A DNA stretch of 27,029 nucleotides from a virus: positions 1 through 27,029 of IMG/VR virus record IMGVR_UViG_3300027833_000186. One strand, written 5' to 3'. Of the stretch, positions 1 through 5,884 are shown in pieces (the stretch's first letter is position 1; every line of letters starts with the position of its first letter). Made by a program: the position numbers and the translations under genes. The notes beneath the pieces were generated by a model. It was given only the letters and a program-made list of their open reading frames with translations, had not been told where the DNA came from and searched no databases.

Positions 1-260
1 TTAATAATCTCCGTAATTAAATCTTCAAACTGTTCTATCTTAGCAACTCTATTGGGCCATAAGATATACTCCTTTTCAGGATTCATTTTTAAATTTGTCA
101 ACAAAGGAAGTATAGAATTATAAAGCTTGTTTAATTTAGCTTCTAACTCATGTACAGTAGCTGAAGCTTCGGAAGCTTCTGATTTGACTGATTGTACGGC
201 TTCAAGCTCGTTTTCATCAACGGCTGTAAATCCGAAATCAAAATCTAATAAATCACTCAT
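1..260 (-). CDS. Conserved T4-like phage protein, 3' end cut by window edge
   Basis: The first 86 residues are visible and the reading frame runs off the left edge. The start is the ATG at 260, with GGAG a few bases upstream, and a T4-type late promoter box lies just before it. The N-terminus is acidic and aromatic (MSDLLDFDFGF). A Glu/Ala/Ser-rich helical stretch follows at about residues 18-45, then a conserved-looking block around residues 47-80 (LPLL, NPEKEYI, WPNR). I recognise this type of protein from marine T4-like phages, where it is a short conserved protein of unknown role. Expression is probably late, judging from the promoter, so a virion or assembly role is possible but not shown. 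It is the only gene in the window with a perfect late box immediately upstream of its RBS. Confidence 0.85.
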   Translation of the reverse strand, partial: MSDLLDFDFGFTAVDENELEAVQSVKSEASEASATVHELEAKLNKLYNSILPLLTNLKMNPEKEYILWPNRVAKIEQFEDLITEII

Positions 261-277
261 TTGTTCTCCTTTACTGT

Positions 278-285
278 TATTTATA
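278..285 (-). promoter_or_regulatory. T4-type late promoter box TATAAATA
   Basis: Read on the minus strand, this is a perfect TATAAATA, the octamer used as the -10 element by T4 late transcription (gp55 sigma with gp33/gp45). It lies 18 bases before the ATG at 260, which leaves room for a start site and the AAAGGAG ribosome site. It also sits between the stop of the SET-domain gene and the next gene, where a promoter is expected. Confidence 0.75.
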
Positions 286-312
286 CAAGTAAAAAGGCTA
301 ACGAGTAATTAA

Positions 313-642
313 TTAATCGGTTTGATGATACTCTGGCATTTGATAAGTCAAAGTTAACTCATCGCCTGCTACTAAATCTTTAGCTGTTATTAGATAGAAT
401 TCCTCATCGCCATATAGATTTTTATAACAGACGTTAATACAAGAAGATGTCTCAGAGTGATTAGGAAATGACCCTAATGCAGTTCTTATCCACTCACCAT
501 TATATTTTAATCGCATTAGTCCAAGATTTGTATTAGCAGGAATATCTTTAACTGCAAACAAACCAAGGCCGTCGATCTCGCTTTGTTTAATAGTAACACA
601 ACTTGGTAATGGTCTCCAAGTATTTTTAAAGTTAATCTTCAT
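313..642 (-). CDS. SET-domain protein (candidate lysine methyltransferase)
   Basis: A protein of 109 residues with the main SET-fold landmarks in order. A G-L-G-L-F-A block with downstream K-D-I-P lies at about 25-35 (SAM-binding N-terminal part). The NHS motif lies at about 61-63 (N-H-S/C of the knot and SAM pocket), followed by two cysteines nearby. The terminal G-D-E-L-T-L-T-Y block at about 93-100 holds the catalytic-type Tyr. Known SET proteins transfer methyl from S-adenosylmethionine to protein lysine. Short stand-alone SET proteins occur in large viruses and some phages. There is no pre-SET or post-SET zinc cluster. The target is unknown: a host or phage protein is an inference. The start overlaps the end of the preceding tiny gene by 11 bases, so it is probably the last gene of the operon that begins at the promoter near 1708-1736. 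Confidence 0.75.
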   Translation of the reverse strand: MKINFKNTWRPLPSCVTIKQSEIDGLGLFAVKDIPANTNLGLMRLKYNGEWIRTALGSFPNHSETSSCINVCYKNLYGDEEFYLITAKDLVAGDELTLTYQMPEYHQTD

Positions 643-751
643 AATATTCTATCTTCTTTTTTAAATCAGTTAGTAAATTTATAAGTTCTTCAATTTGATC
701 GCAGTCACGTTCATCATTGGTATCTATTTCAACATTTATATTTATCTTCAC
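632..751 (-). CDS. Small charged protein, GTG start
   Basis: A protein of 39 residues starting with GTG (MKININVEID...), rich in Asp/Glu with a Lys-rich C-terminus, probably one beta strand and one helix. The start codon overlaps the TGA of the preceding gene as GTGA, and the end overlaps the SET gene by 11 bases. That is the coupling style of the whole operon and is the main reason to accept it. No recognisable domain. It could be chance, but the reading frame exactly fills the gap between its neighbours. Confidence 0.6.
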   Translation of the reverse strand: MKININVEIDTNDERDCDQIEELINLLTDLKKKIEYYED

Positions 752-927
752 AAGCCAATTAGACCCCAACCATGATTTGCTATTGCATTAGTTATAATGG
801 CTAAGCAAGTTATCATATGCGTAAGCCACCAAACTGTTCTAATACCTGCTACAGTATTTGCTTGTCTATCAGTTTCACCAACCTTTTCTCCTAGACTCTT
901 AGCCCAGATTCTCCACCACTTAGACAT
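748..927 (-). CDS. Small membrane protein conserved in T4-like marine phages
   Basis: A protein of 59 residues. It opens with a Trp-rich amphipathic segment (MSKWWRIWAKSLG) and a charged stretch, followed by one hydrophobic segment at about residues 27-50 that could span a membrane. The ATG at 927 is preferred to an in-frame GTG two codons upstream because it gives an 8-base overlap with the preceding stop. Similar short W-W-x-I-W proteins with a single transmembrane segment are familiar from T4-like cyanophages, and their function is unknown. Probably located in the inner membrane. Confidence 0.7.
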   Translation of the reverse strand: MSKWWRIWAKSLGEKVGETDRQANTVAGIRTVWWLTHMITCLAIITNAIANHGWGLIGL

Positions 928-1093
928 AACCACGCTTAGTTAATTCATTACGAATCTTCTGCTTCTTTTTTGGTTGTGTATTATTATTATCTAAAGCTTC
1001 TTTCAACTCATCAATTGAAGTTGATTGCATGTAATAGTTTTGTACCATGCCAGTTTTTTGATTCTTAACGCTATCTTTAAATTTGATTGGCAT
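920..1093 (-). CDS. Small conserved T4-like phage protein (MPIKFKDS type)
   Basis: A protein of 57 residues beginning MPIKFKDSVKN, with a middle helix (DELKEALDNN) and a basic end (KKKQKIRNELTKRG). This pattern, with an N-terminal basic strand and a closing R-N-E-L-x-x-R-G, is one I recognise as a recurrent small protein of marine T4-like phages with no assigned function. Its ATG overlaps the TAA of the HAD gene as TAATG, and its stop overlaps the next start. The basic character would suit nucleic-acid or protein binding, which is inference only. Confidence 0.75.
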   Translation of the reverse strand: MPIKFKDSVKNQKTGMVQNYYMQSTSIDELKEALDNNNTQPKKKQKIRNELTKRGYV

Positions 1094-1683
1094 TAGATTT
1101 CTCCTGTAATATGCTTATATATTTCTTTCCATTTCCAATAACGTGGTATATCACCTTCATAATAAGCGTTATGATCGTGCGCTACGAGTATTGGATTAAG
1201 TCCAAATGATGCTCCAACTTCAGCATTTTCTGGTTTATCTTCGATCCACCAACATTCAGTTCCTTCGTATTTAGCCAAAGCTTCAGTCTTATCAGCACCA
1301 CATGCTAGATAGACATAATCGTCAAACATACCTTTACCAAATAACAACTCAAGGTTTTGTGTTCTAAGTCTTTGTGCATATTTATTTATACTTAAAGATG
1401 TAACGCAATGGAATCTATAACCATGTAACATATTAAGTCGTTTCATGTAATAAACAGCATCTCTTAATGGTGGTAAGAAACCAATGGCTGCTGAATCATT
1501 AAACTCAGCTACTAGGTCATGACCATACTCTTTGGATATTCCAAATCTTTTACCAACGTTATATTGTTGATCATCAATCGTAGGGAATCCTTTGTGGTTC
1601 ATCCATTGAGTAAATGAATACTCCCAGTCACATAAGACGCCATCGCAATCAACTAATATTATATTTTCTTTCATTTCTTTCAT
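1093..1683 (-). CDS. HAD-superfamily phosphatase (5'-nucleotidase-like)
   Basis: A protein of 196 residues with the four HAD motifs visible. Motif I is D-C-D-G-V at 12-16 (the first Asp is the nucleophile), motif II is V-T-S at 94-96, the motif III Lys is in A-D-K-T at about 132, and motif IV is W-I-E-D-K-P-E-N at about 146-153. Size and layout suit the 5'(3')-deoxyribonucleotidase-like HAD proteins often found in phages. These hydrolyse nucleotide monophosphates or other small phosphates, but the substrate cannot be read from sequence. The start at 1683 has AAGGAC five bases upstream. It is the first gene after the promoter at 1708-1736. A role in nucleotide pool control would fit the NrdAB/ThyX content of the genome. 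Confidence 0.8.
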   Translation of the reverse strand: MKEMKENIILVDCDGVLCDWEYSFTQWMNHKGFPTIDDQQYNVGKRFGISKEYGHDLVAEFNDSAAIGFLPPLRDAVYYMKRLNMLHGYRFHCVTSLSINKYAQRLRTQNLELLFGKGMFDDYVYLACGADKTEALAKYEGTECWWIEDKPENAEVGASFGLNPILVAHDHNAYYEGDIPRYWKWKEIYKHITGEI

Positions 1684-1707
1684 AAGTCCTTATCAATTTA
1701 TAGGTAT

Positions 1708-1736
1708 ATTATATCATACTTTTAGTGCGTTGTAAA
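1708..1736 (-). promoter_or_regulatory. Sigma70-type (early) promoter for the HAD-SET operon
   Basis: On the minus strand the -35 is TTTACA (1736-1731) and the -10 is TATAAT (1713-1708), with a 17-bp spacer and an extended -10 TG (TGATATAAT). The GTTTACA form is the one seen in T4 early promoters. The -35 lies in the short palindrome TAAACGTTTA. It sits in the only gap of this area. Confidence 0.85.
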
Positions 1737-1744
1737 CGTTTATT

Positions 1745-1960
1745 TCACCTATATTGAAAATATTTTTCTAACATATTGTACTTATCAACATACTCAGCCA
1801 TTAAACCAAGCTCTTTTTCAAGAGTTTCCATTTGATCTGAATGCTCTCCAACTGATACTTGATTGCTCAAAATAATGTCTGCATTCATTTGATGCTTTGC
1901 TGCTTGAGCTTGCATATATGCCATAGATGTTTTTATCATATCTTGCCTAAAATTTCTCAT
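1745..1960 (-). CDS. Small conserved phage protein, mostly helical
   Basis: A protein of 71 residues (MRNFRQDMIKTSMAYMQ...). It reads as two helices separated by a VGEHSDQMETLEKEL segment and ends with an aromatic Y-F-Q-Y. I recognise the general form (Q-D-M-I-x-T-S-M... V-x-E-H-x-D-x-M-E-T-L-E-K-E-L) from small proteins of T4-like marine phages, with function unknown. A good AAGGAGA site precedes the ATG. It is the last gene before the promoter region at 1684-1744 and so probably ends the operon that begins at the 4282-4310 promoter. Confidence 0.75.
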   Translation of the reverse strand: MRNFRQDMIKTSMAYMQAQAAKHQMNADIILSNQVSVGEHSDQMETLEKELGLMAEYVDKYNMLEKYFQYR

Positions 1961-1987
1961 TTATCTTCTCCTTTAAATTATATGTTA

Positions 1988-2176
1988 TTAGTAACCGCCG
2001 CTCTTAAACCAGCCTTTACCTTTTAATTGAAACCCACCAGTAGTACTAGGAACCATAACCTTTTTAAGTTCATCCTTTTTACATTCTGGACAATTAACAA
2101 GTGGGTCATCACTCATACGCTGTATAATTTCAAACCCATGATCACATTGTTTGCACTTATAGTTATACGTTGGCAT
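1988..2176 (-). CDS. FmdB-family zinc-ribbon protein
   Basis: A protein of 62 residues with a typical FmdB/CxxC-ribbon layout: MPTYNYKCKQC (Cys8, Cys11), then C-P-E-C at about 29-32, making a four-cysteine zinc site. A Gly-rich tail ends in G-K-G-W-F-K-S-G-G-Y, as in many FmdB proteins. FmdB proteins are called putative regulators, and the biochemical role is not established. The start overlaps the end of the previous gene by 14 bases. A second FmdB-like protein without the cysteines lies at 5033-5275. Confidence 0.85.
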   Translation of the reverse strand: MPTYNYKCKQCDHGFEIIQRMSDDPLVNCPECKKDELKKVMVPSTTGGFQLKGKGWFKSGGY

Positions 2177-2504
2177 TAATTAATGTACTCCAATCTGTAT
2201 CTTCGGGCATCATTTGAATTTGACCTTTGAATTTCTCGTTCTCTTTCAGTTGGTTGTAGATACCTCCAATGGCCATTGTCAAGCGATAACCTCCTTGATG
2301 GCACCAATATACAGAACCAGAACTACCGTAGAATCCATACAGATATGCCTGTTTTTCTACACCCGTGATACCACTGTTCATTCGCCAAGCATCACCATGT
2401 AGATAACCACCGCTCCATCCTGCGAGAACTTTGTAGAAAGGGAATGTGCCTTTGCCTTCTTTGATCTTTAGTACTACCCAGTTGTCTGGCGTATATTCAC
2501 TCAT
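2163..2504 (-). CDS. Conserved phage hypothetical (TPDNWVVL type)
   Basis: A protein of 113 residues, aromatic and Gly-rich (G-W-S-G-G-Y-L-H-G-D-A-W-R-M-N-S-G), with a Y-G-S-S-G-S-V-Y-W-C-H segment and a C-terminal M-M-P-E-D-T-x-W. This combination is well conserved among marine phages and some other phages, and the function is unknown. It reads as a small beta-rich domain without catalytic motifs. The ATG overlaps the preceding TGA as ATGA. It lies in the run of small genes behind the exonuclease, so early expression is likely. Confidence 0.8.
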   Translation of the reverse strand: MSEYTPDNWVVLKIKEGKGTFPFYKVLAGWSGGYLHGDAWRMNSGITGVEKQAYLYGFYGSSGSVYWCHQGGYRLTMAIGGIYNQLKENEKFKGQIQMMPEDTDWSTLINANV

Positions 2505-2665
2505 TGTACAGCCTCTTCAAGCGCTTCAATGTATTTACGTAAGTCTTTAATTTCGCATTCAAGCCAGTTAATATATTCTTCAACTGGAGCTCGTTCACAT
2601 AGAGTTTCGCAGCAAATTGATATCTGTTGCTTTGCTATCACTTCTAAGCTTTTAGAAATCCTCAT
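2501..2665 (-). CDS. Small Cys-containing helical protein
   Basis: A protein of 54 residues (MRISKSLEVIAKQQ...). It appears wholly alpha-helical, with a C-C-x-x-L-C-E-R segment in the middle and a coiled-coil-like end (W-L-E-C-E-I-K-D-L-R-K-Y-I-E-A-L-E-E). Its start overlaps the preceding TAA as TAATG and its TGA overlaps the next ATG, which supports it as real. No known domain is recognised. The four cysteines could bind metal, but their spacing is not a standard ribbon. Confidence 0.7.
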   Translation of the reverse strand: MRISKSLEVIAKQQISICCETLCERAPVEEYINWLECEIKDLRKYIEALEEAVQ

Positions 2666-2898
2666 TAATCCTCCAACCAACTATCGCTTTTAATACCAGC
2701 ATTCCAATCACCAAATATTTCTGGTGCTAGTTTTCGTGCTTCTTCCATATGATACTCACCTGGGAAATGTTTAATAGCATAATACGCTTTAAGCCGTATT
2801 TCCTTAGGCACTCTAGGAGTTTTCTTAGGGTCCATTAATTCTACTAGGAACTCACGAGTATTTCTAATAGCATAGAATCTTTCGTTTGGCATAGTCAT
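2665..2898 (-). CDS. BPSL0761-like small protein
   Basis: A protein of 77 residues opening M-T-M-P-N-E-R-x-x-A-I-R-N-T-R-E-F-L-V-E-L. This closely follows the BPSL0761-type family of short bacterial and phage proteins (MTMPxERTRAV..TREFLxEL), whose function is unknown. The middle has a Pro-rich turn, then K-A-Y-Y-A-I-K-H-F-P, matching the usual R-x-L-L-R-H-Y-P helix end. The C-terminal 25 residues (EIFGDWNAGIK...) appear to be an extension. It overlaps the previous gene by 4 bases (ATGA). Confidence 0.7.
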   Translation of the reverse strand: MTMPNERFYAIRNTREFLVELMDPKKTPRVPKEIRLKAYYAIKHFPGEYHMEEARKLAPEIFGDWNAGIKSDSWLED

Positions 2899-3257
2899 CT
2901 TCGTATTAACTCCTCAATCATGCATGCTTTATGCGTGGGGTTTACATTAAGTTTTAGTACTGCCTCAATATGATCAGTATCCATTTCAGCAATAGTTACA
3001 TGTTTAAGTGGTTGATCACCATTGATGCCATACGTTCCCCACTTTAGAACAGACGCTTGAATAATATGTGGAGCGTCATCATAGAGGCATAAATCTACTT
3101 CATCACCATGCGCGCTACGACGAACATACTCTAACCCTCCATCGACCATATAAGTCTTACCATTGGCATCAGTATGTGTCTTATAATCGTGACGATGTGT
3201 CGATTCTAAGATCGTGCCGTCAGGAGTTTGCATGGCATTTTTAATTAAATTTTTCAT
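2895..3257 (-). CDS. Conserved phage hypothetical (MQTPDGT.LES.HRHDY type)
   Basis: A protein of 120 residues. The conserved-looking blocks are Q-T-P-D-G-T-I-L-E-S-T-H-R-H-D-Y, then G-K-T-Y-M-V-D-G-G-L-x-Y-x-R-R-S, then W-G-T-Y-G-I-N-G-D-Q-P-L and a closing M-D-T-D-H-I. I recognise this as a protein found in many tailed phages, with no assigned function. The clustered His/Asp residues near the N-terminus could be a metal site (inference). It starts at the stop codon of the exonuclease gene (TAATG overlap), so the two are probably co-translated. Confidence 0.8.
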   Translation of the reverse strand: MKNLIKNAMQTPDGTILESTHRHDYKTHTDANGKTYMVDGGLEYVRRSAHGDEVDLCLYDDAPHIIQASVLKWGTYGINGDQPLKHVTIAEMDTDHIEAVLKLNVNPTHKACMIEELIRR

Positions 3258-3943
3258 TATTTATGTCCGAATAGTTTGCGTCTTCTATATTCGGCAATAG
3301 TTTCTATTAACTTTTTAGACCAGTTGTCACGATGTTCAATAAAGACTTGAGCACCCTCATCACCGGCAATTAAAGTAACTAATTGCGTAATTGGCATCCC
3401 TGTCCGTTCTTCCCACATAATAGCATATGCAGTTTCTTGTATGAAGTAACCTTCACACCAGTCTTTTTTCTTAGTCTTAGCTGAAGTCTTATAATCAATA
3501 ATAGAATTTTTACCATCAAAGACTCCAACGCAATCTACTCTACCAGCAACACCTAGATGTTCTGAGTATAAAGCAGCCTCTTGGGCATAGACCTTGGTTA
3601 GTCGACTATCTAAGATTTCTTTTACTTCCATAAAGTTAGACTTTACAATAAGATTAGCATCTTTAAAATAGTCTTCTTCATTATCTACATATCTTTCTAA
3701 TACAGAATGTACTGCTGTACCACGAGTAGAAGCCCTGCGGCCGATTTTATTAGCTTCTTCGGCTCCTACTCTTGCTCTCCATTCCCTGATGTGATCTTCA
3801 CTTAGTATAGAAAGTACTGTAGTAATAGAAGGATACTTAATCCCATTAGGAGCAGCGTATTTTCGCCCAGCATCAGTAGTCTTTGCGACCAAATCTTTGT
3901 AGCCAAGATCAATTGGTTCATGTTCGAAGTTTCCTTTATTCAT
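3257..3943 (-). CDS. PD-(D/E)XK-family exonuclease
   Basis: A protein of 228 residues from the ATG at 3943. That start was chosen because it overlaps the preceding TGA as ATGA; an ATG five codons upstream (3958) is the alternative. RecB/Cas4-like nuclease signatures are visible: R-G-T-A-V-H-S-V-L-E around residues 74-83 (the motif with His and Glu), G-R-V-D at about 134-137 (first catalytic Asp), I-I-D-Y-K-T-S at about 148-154 (D-x-K core) and the following Q-E-T-A-Y-A helix. The N-terminal G-R-K-Y...Y-P-S-I-T-T-V-L-S is typical of the version in T4-like cyanophages. Such enzymes degrade DNA ends and act in recombination or host DNA breakdown. Four-cysteine Fe-S ligands as in Cas4 are not present. 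Confidence 0.85.
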   Translation of the reverse strand: MNKGNFEHEPIDLGYKDLVAKTTDAGRKYAAPNGIKYPSITTVLSILSEDHIREWRARVGAEEANKIGRRASTRGTAVHSVLERYVDNEEDYFKDANLIVKSNFMEVKEILDSRLTKVYAQEAALYSEHLGVAGRVDCVGVFDGKNSIIDYKTSAKTKKKDWCEGYFIQETAYAIMWEERTGMPITQLVTLIAGDEGAQVFIEHRDNWSKKLIETIAEYRRRKLFGHK

Positions 3944-4245
3944 ACTTGTTTGCGCCATGGACGTCTAGAGCCATCTTGAGGCCTGCCCGTTTGAGCCATT
4001 TCTGACTTATAGCCATTAATGGTAAAATTTAGTTTATAGGGATCAATACCAGAAGTATTTTCGATAGCTCGATGAACTGCAGCTAATTCCAAATCGCGCT
4101 CAGGCTTATTGGACTTTAGCTTCTCTTTATGTACTATGCCATATAGTTCATAGAGTTTAAAGTGCGATAAAGGTTTAATTAGATTTCGAGCTTCTGCATC
4201 GTAATCTCGTGATTCATTTTTATCTTCATGTCGCCATCTACTCAT
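3940..4245 (-). CDS. Small basic protein upstream of exonuclease
   Basis: A protein of 101 residues, highly charged at both ends (MSRWRHEDKNESRDYD..., ...DGSRRPWRKQV), with a central helical part (HFKLYELYGIVHKEKLKS and a helix L-E-L-A-A-V-H-R-A-I-E-N). I do not recognise a family. It is the first gene after the early promoter at 4282-4310, its stop overlaps the exonuclease start, and it has an AAAGGAAC ribosome site within the 51-bp repeat leader. Coupling suggests it may work with the nuclease, which is inference. Confidence 0.7.
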   Translation of the reverse strand: MSRWRHEDKNESRDYDAEARNLIKPLSHFKLYELYGIVHKEKLKSNKPERDLELAAVHRAIENTSGIDPYKLNFTINGYKSEMAQTGRPQDGSRRPWRKQV

Positions 4246-4346
4246 AATGTAGTTCCTTTCTTTATCATTTAATATAGGTATATTATATCATAGTTTTGGG
4301 ATTGTGTAAACATTTATTTTACTATTTCTTAGATCATTTAGTTATA
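4242..4346 (-). repeat. Promoter cassette copy 1 (shares ends with 24947-25061)
   Basis: Positions 4242-4292 are identical over 51 bases to 24947-24997, and 4329-4346 are identical over 18 bases to 25044-25061. The middle (4293-4328, 36 bases) differs between copies and holds the spacer and -35 box. The left repeat includes the start codon, ribosome site and -10 box. The right repeat lies just past the stop of phoH here and on the stop of thyX in the other copy. Confidence 0.85.
4282..4310 (-). promoter_or_regulatory. Sigma70-type (early) promoter for the exonuclease-FmdB operon
   Basis: The minus-strand -35 TTTACA (4310-4305) and -10 TATAAT (4287-4282) are separated by 17 bp, with the extended -10 TGA in front. 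The downstream part lies within the 51-bp leader that is repeated exactly at 24947-24997. Confidence 0.85.
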
Positions 4347-4349
4347 AGC

Positions 4350-5036
4350 TTAATCTAATTCCCCTCGTTCAATCATTTCTTTAGTCATAATGAAATCCCT
4401 TACAAAGCCAGATCTTACAATGTCTTCCCACTTGAATTCAATATGATCAAATGCACGCATATTTTTAATGATATTGATGAAATAACTAATACCATTTTGA
4501 TCACCCTTACGAGTAAAGTCTGATTGATAGTAATCACCAGCCATTATAAATCTACAATCTTCGCCGAGTCTTGTTATAACTGAGCAAAGTTCGTGATAGG
4601 TACAGTTTTGAGATTCATCAATAATAACAATTGCATTTTTAAGAGTAATACCACGAATAAACGATGTTGTGAGAAACTCAACGCTGTTAGTAGCAATTAC
4701 TTTACCCCAAGCTTCTTGATCTTCGAATAGATCATTAACAATTGCTTTATATGGAGCTGTGTAAGCGTCTTCTTTTTCTTCTTGAGTTCCAGGAAGAAAT
4801 CCCATGTCTCTTGTGGGAACTGCAGAACGTACAATAATAACCTTTTCATATTCTTTATTAAACACAGCTTCTAATGCGAGATATAGAGATATGAAAGTCT
4901 TACCAGTACCAGCTGAACCATCTAAGCATAGATGATTACCACTAGCAAAAGATTCGAATGCTAGTTTTTGATTCTGAGTTAATGGATCAAGCTTTACTAA
5001 ATGCTCTAGTTTTAAACGTAATGGTTTTTTATTCAT
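4350..5036 (-). CDS. phoH: PhoH-like P-loop ATPase
   Basis: A protein of 228 residues matching the phage PhoH-like family. Walker A is G-S-A-G-T-G-K-T at 40-47, Walker B is A-I-V-I-I-D-E-S-Q-N ending near 144, V-R-S-A-V-P-T-R-D-M-G-F-L-P-G-T follows Walker A, and M-A-G-D-Y-Y-Q supplies the sensor-like segment. PhoH is common in marine phages. Bacterial PhoH is a cytoplasmic ATPase linked to phosphate starvation and to RNA metabolism, and its role in phages is unresolved. It is the last gene of the operon starting near 5856-5884, and its ATG overlaps the preceding TGA. Confidence 0.93.
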   Translation of the reverse strand: MNKKPLRLKLEHLVKLDPLTQNQKLAFESFASGNHLCLDGSAGTGKTFISLYLALEAVFNKEYEKVIIVRSAVPTRDMGFLPGTQEEKEDAYTAPYKAIVNDLFEDQEAWGKVIATNSVEFLTTSFIRGITLKNAIVIIDESQNCTYHELCSVITRLGEDCRFIMAGDYYQSDFTRKGDQNGISYFINIIKNMRAFDHIEFKWEDIVRSGFVRDFIMTKEMIERGELD

Positions 5037-5275
5037 TTTGTATTGATATTCCCTCTATCAGCTGGTGGCATTCCACTTTGAATTCTTGATTGGACTTCTT
5101 TCCATCCTTCGCCTGCTTTGTTTAAAACAGATCCACCGGTTTCTCCAATAATCTTTGGAGCTGAAAGTACCTGTTGAATGTTTTTATCTTTAACGTATTC
5201 TTGCATGTCAGCAATAGACATCATTTTTGTATATACTTCGCCAGAAGTTAAATCTCTAAAATCATATAATGGCAT
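5033..5275 (-). CDS. FmdB-like protein lacking the zinc-ribbon cysteines
   Basis: A protein of 80 residues, taken from the ATG at 5275 because the product then begins MPLYDFRDLTSGEVY, parallel to the MPTYNYKCKQCDHGFE of FmdB proteins. A longer in-frame start exists at 5374 but would overlap the upstream gene by 113 bases. The zinc cysteines are replaced by a T-S-G turn. The rest keeps the FmdB-like layout: K-M-M-S-I, then a helix, then V-L-S-A-P-K-I-I-G-E-T-G-G and a G-W-K-E-V-Q-S-R-I end. Such zinc-less versions sit beside phoH in other T4-like marine phages as I recall. Function unknown. It overlaps the preceding gene by 14 bases and phoH by 4. Confidence 0.75.
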   Translation of the reverse strand: MPLYDFRDLTSGEVYTKMMSIADMQEYVKDKNIQQVLSAPKIIGETGGSVLNKAGEGWKEVQSRIQSGMPPADRGNINTK

Positions 5276-5825
5276 TAAACCACTCCGGTTGTTTACGATT
5301 AGTCCAACACATGTTAAACTTTTCTTGTTTTGTTTGATAAAAATTTCTATAGGATTGTACCGCGTTTGTTCCACCTAACTCAGTAACAACGCATTCTGGA
5401 TTAGATCCCATAGCTAGCTTATATGGAGTTTTACCTTGTTTTATATTAACAGGTAGCTTTTTAAGAGCTTCTCTCAACTTAGTATCTGTCGAATGAATTT
5501 TCCCATACCTATATGTATACTCATCGCATAGTGCAATAAAATGCTCGTAATGCCAAGTATAATTACAACAGCCTTCGCGAGTCCAAATAGTTGATGGGTG
5601 ATTAAAATGACATGCCTTATATAGAATATCTTCTCTTTCATCGGCAAGTTTAAAGTATTGTAGCATAGAACCAGATTTAGATGGTCTACGTTCCATAACG
5701 CCATCTATCATTCTATGAACTGTTGATAACATTTGAGCTGATTCAACAATCATTTTTACTACATGTTTGTCACATTGTGACTGTGCTGCTATCACTGGAT
5801 CATCATCTAAAACAAATATATTCAT
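5262..5825 (-). CDS. Conserved phage protein (MNIFVLDDDP..A...CDKHVVKM type)
   Basis: A protein of 187 residues. A signature N-terminus (M-N-I-F-V-L-D-D-D-P, then C-D-K-H-V-V-K-M-I-V-E-S-A-Q-M-L) is followed by N-H-P-S-x-I-W, an aromatic helix and a C-terminal P-E-C-V region. I recognise the family as widespread in tailed phages and some bacteria, without an established function. The conserved Asp, Cys, His and Lys suggest an enzyme active site (inference). It is the first gene after the promoter at 5856-5884. Confidence 0.8.
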   Translation of the reverse strand: MNIFVLDDDPVIAAQSQCDKHVVKMIVESAQMLSTVHRMIDGVMERRPSKSGSMLQYFKLADEREDILYKACHFNHPSTIWTREGCCNYTWHYEHFIALCDEYTYRYGKIHSTDTKLREALKKLPVNIKQGKTPYKLAMGSNPECVVTELGGTNAVQSYRNFYQTKQEKFNMCWTNRKQPEWFNAII

Positions 5826-5855
5826 AACGAGTCTTCTATTATTTAATATAGGTAT

Positions 5856-5884
5856 ATTATATCATACTTCTTAGCAAATGTAAA
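5856..5884 (-). promoter_or_regulatory. Sigma70-type (early) promoter for the phoH operon
   Basis: The minus-strand -35 TTTACA (5884-5879) and -10 TATAAT (5861-5856) have a 17-bp spacer and an extended -10 TGA. The leader shares 26 bases with the other cassettes. The -35 box directly abuts the stem of the terminator hairpin at 5885-5924. Confidence 0.87.

Noticed and set aside
1383-1390. TATAAATA box inside the HAD gene
   Set aside because: It lies 290 bases from the next start in the middle of a coding region. Probably chance in AT-rich DNA.
5033-5374. Longer version of the FmdB-like protein starting at 5374
   Set aside because: It would overlap the upstream conserved gene by 113 bases. 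The ATG at 5275 gives the family-like N-terminus MPLYDF.
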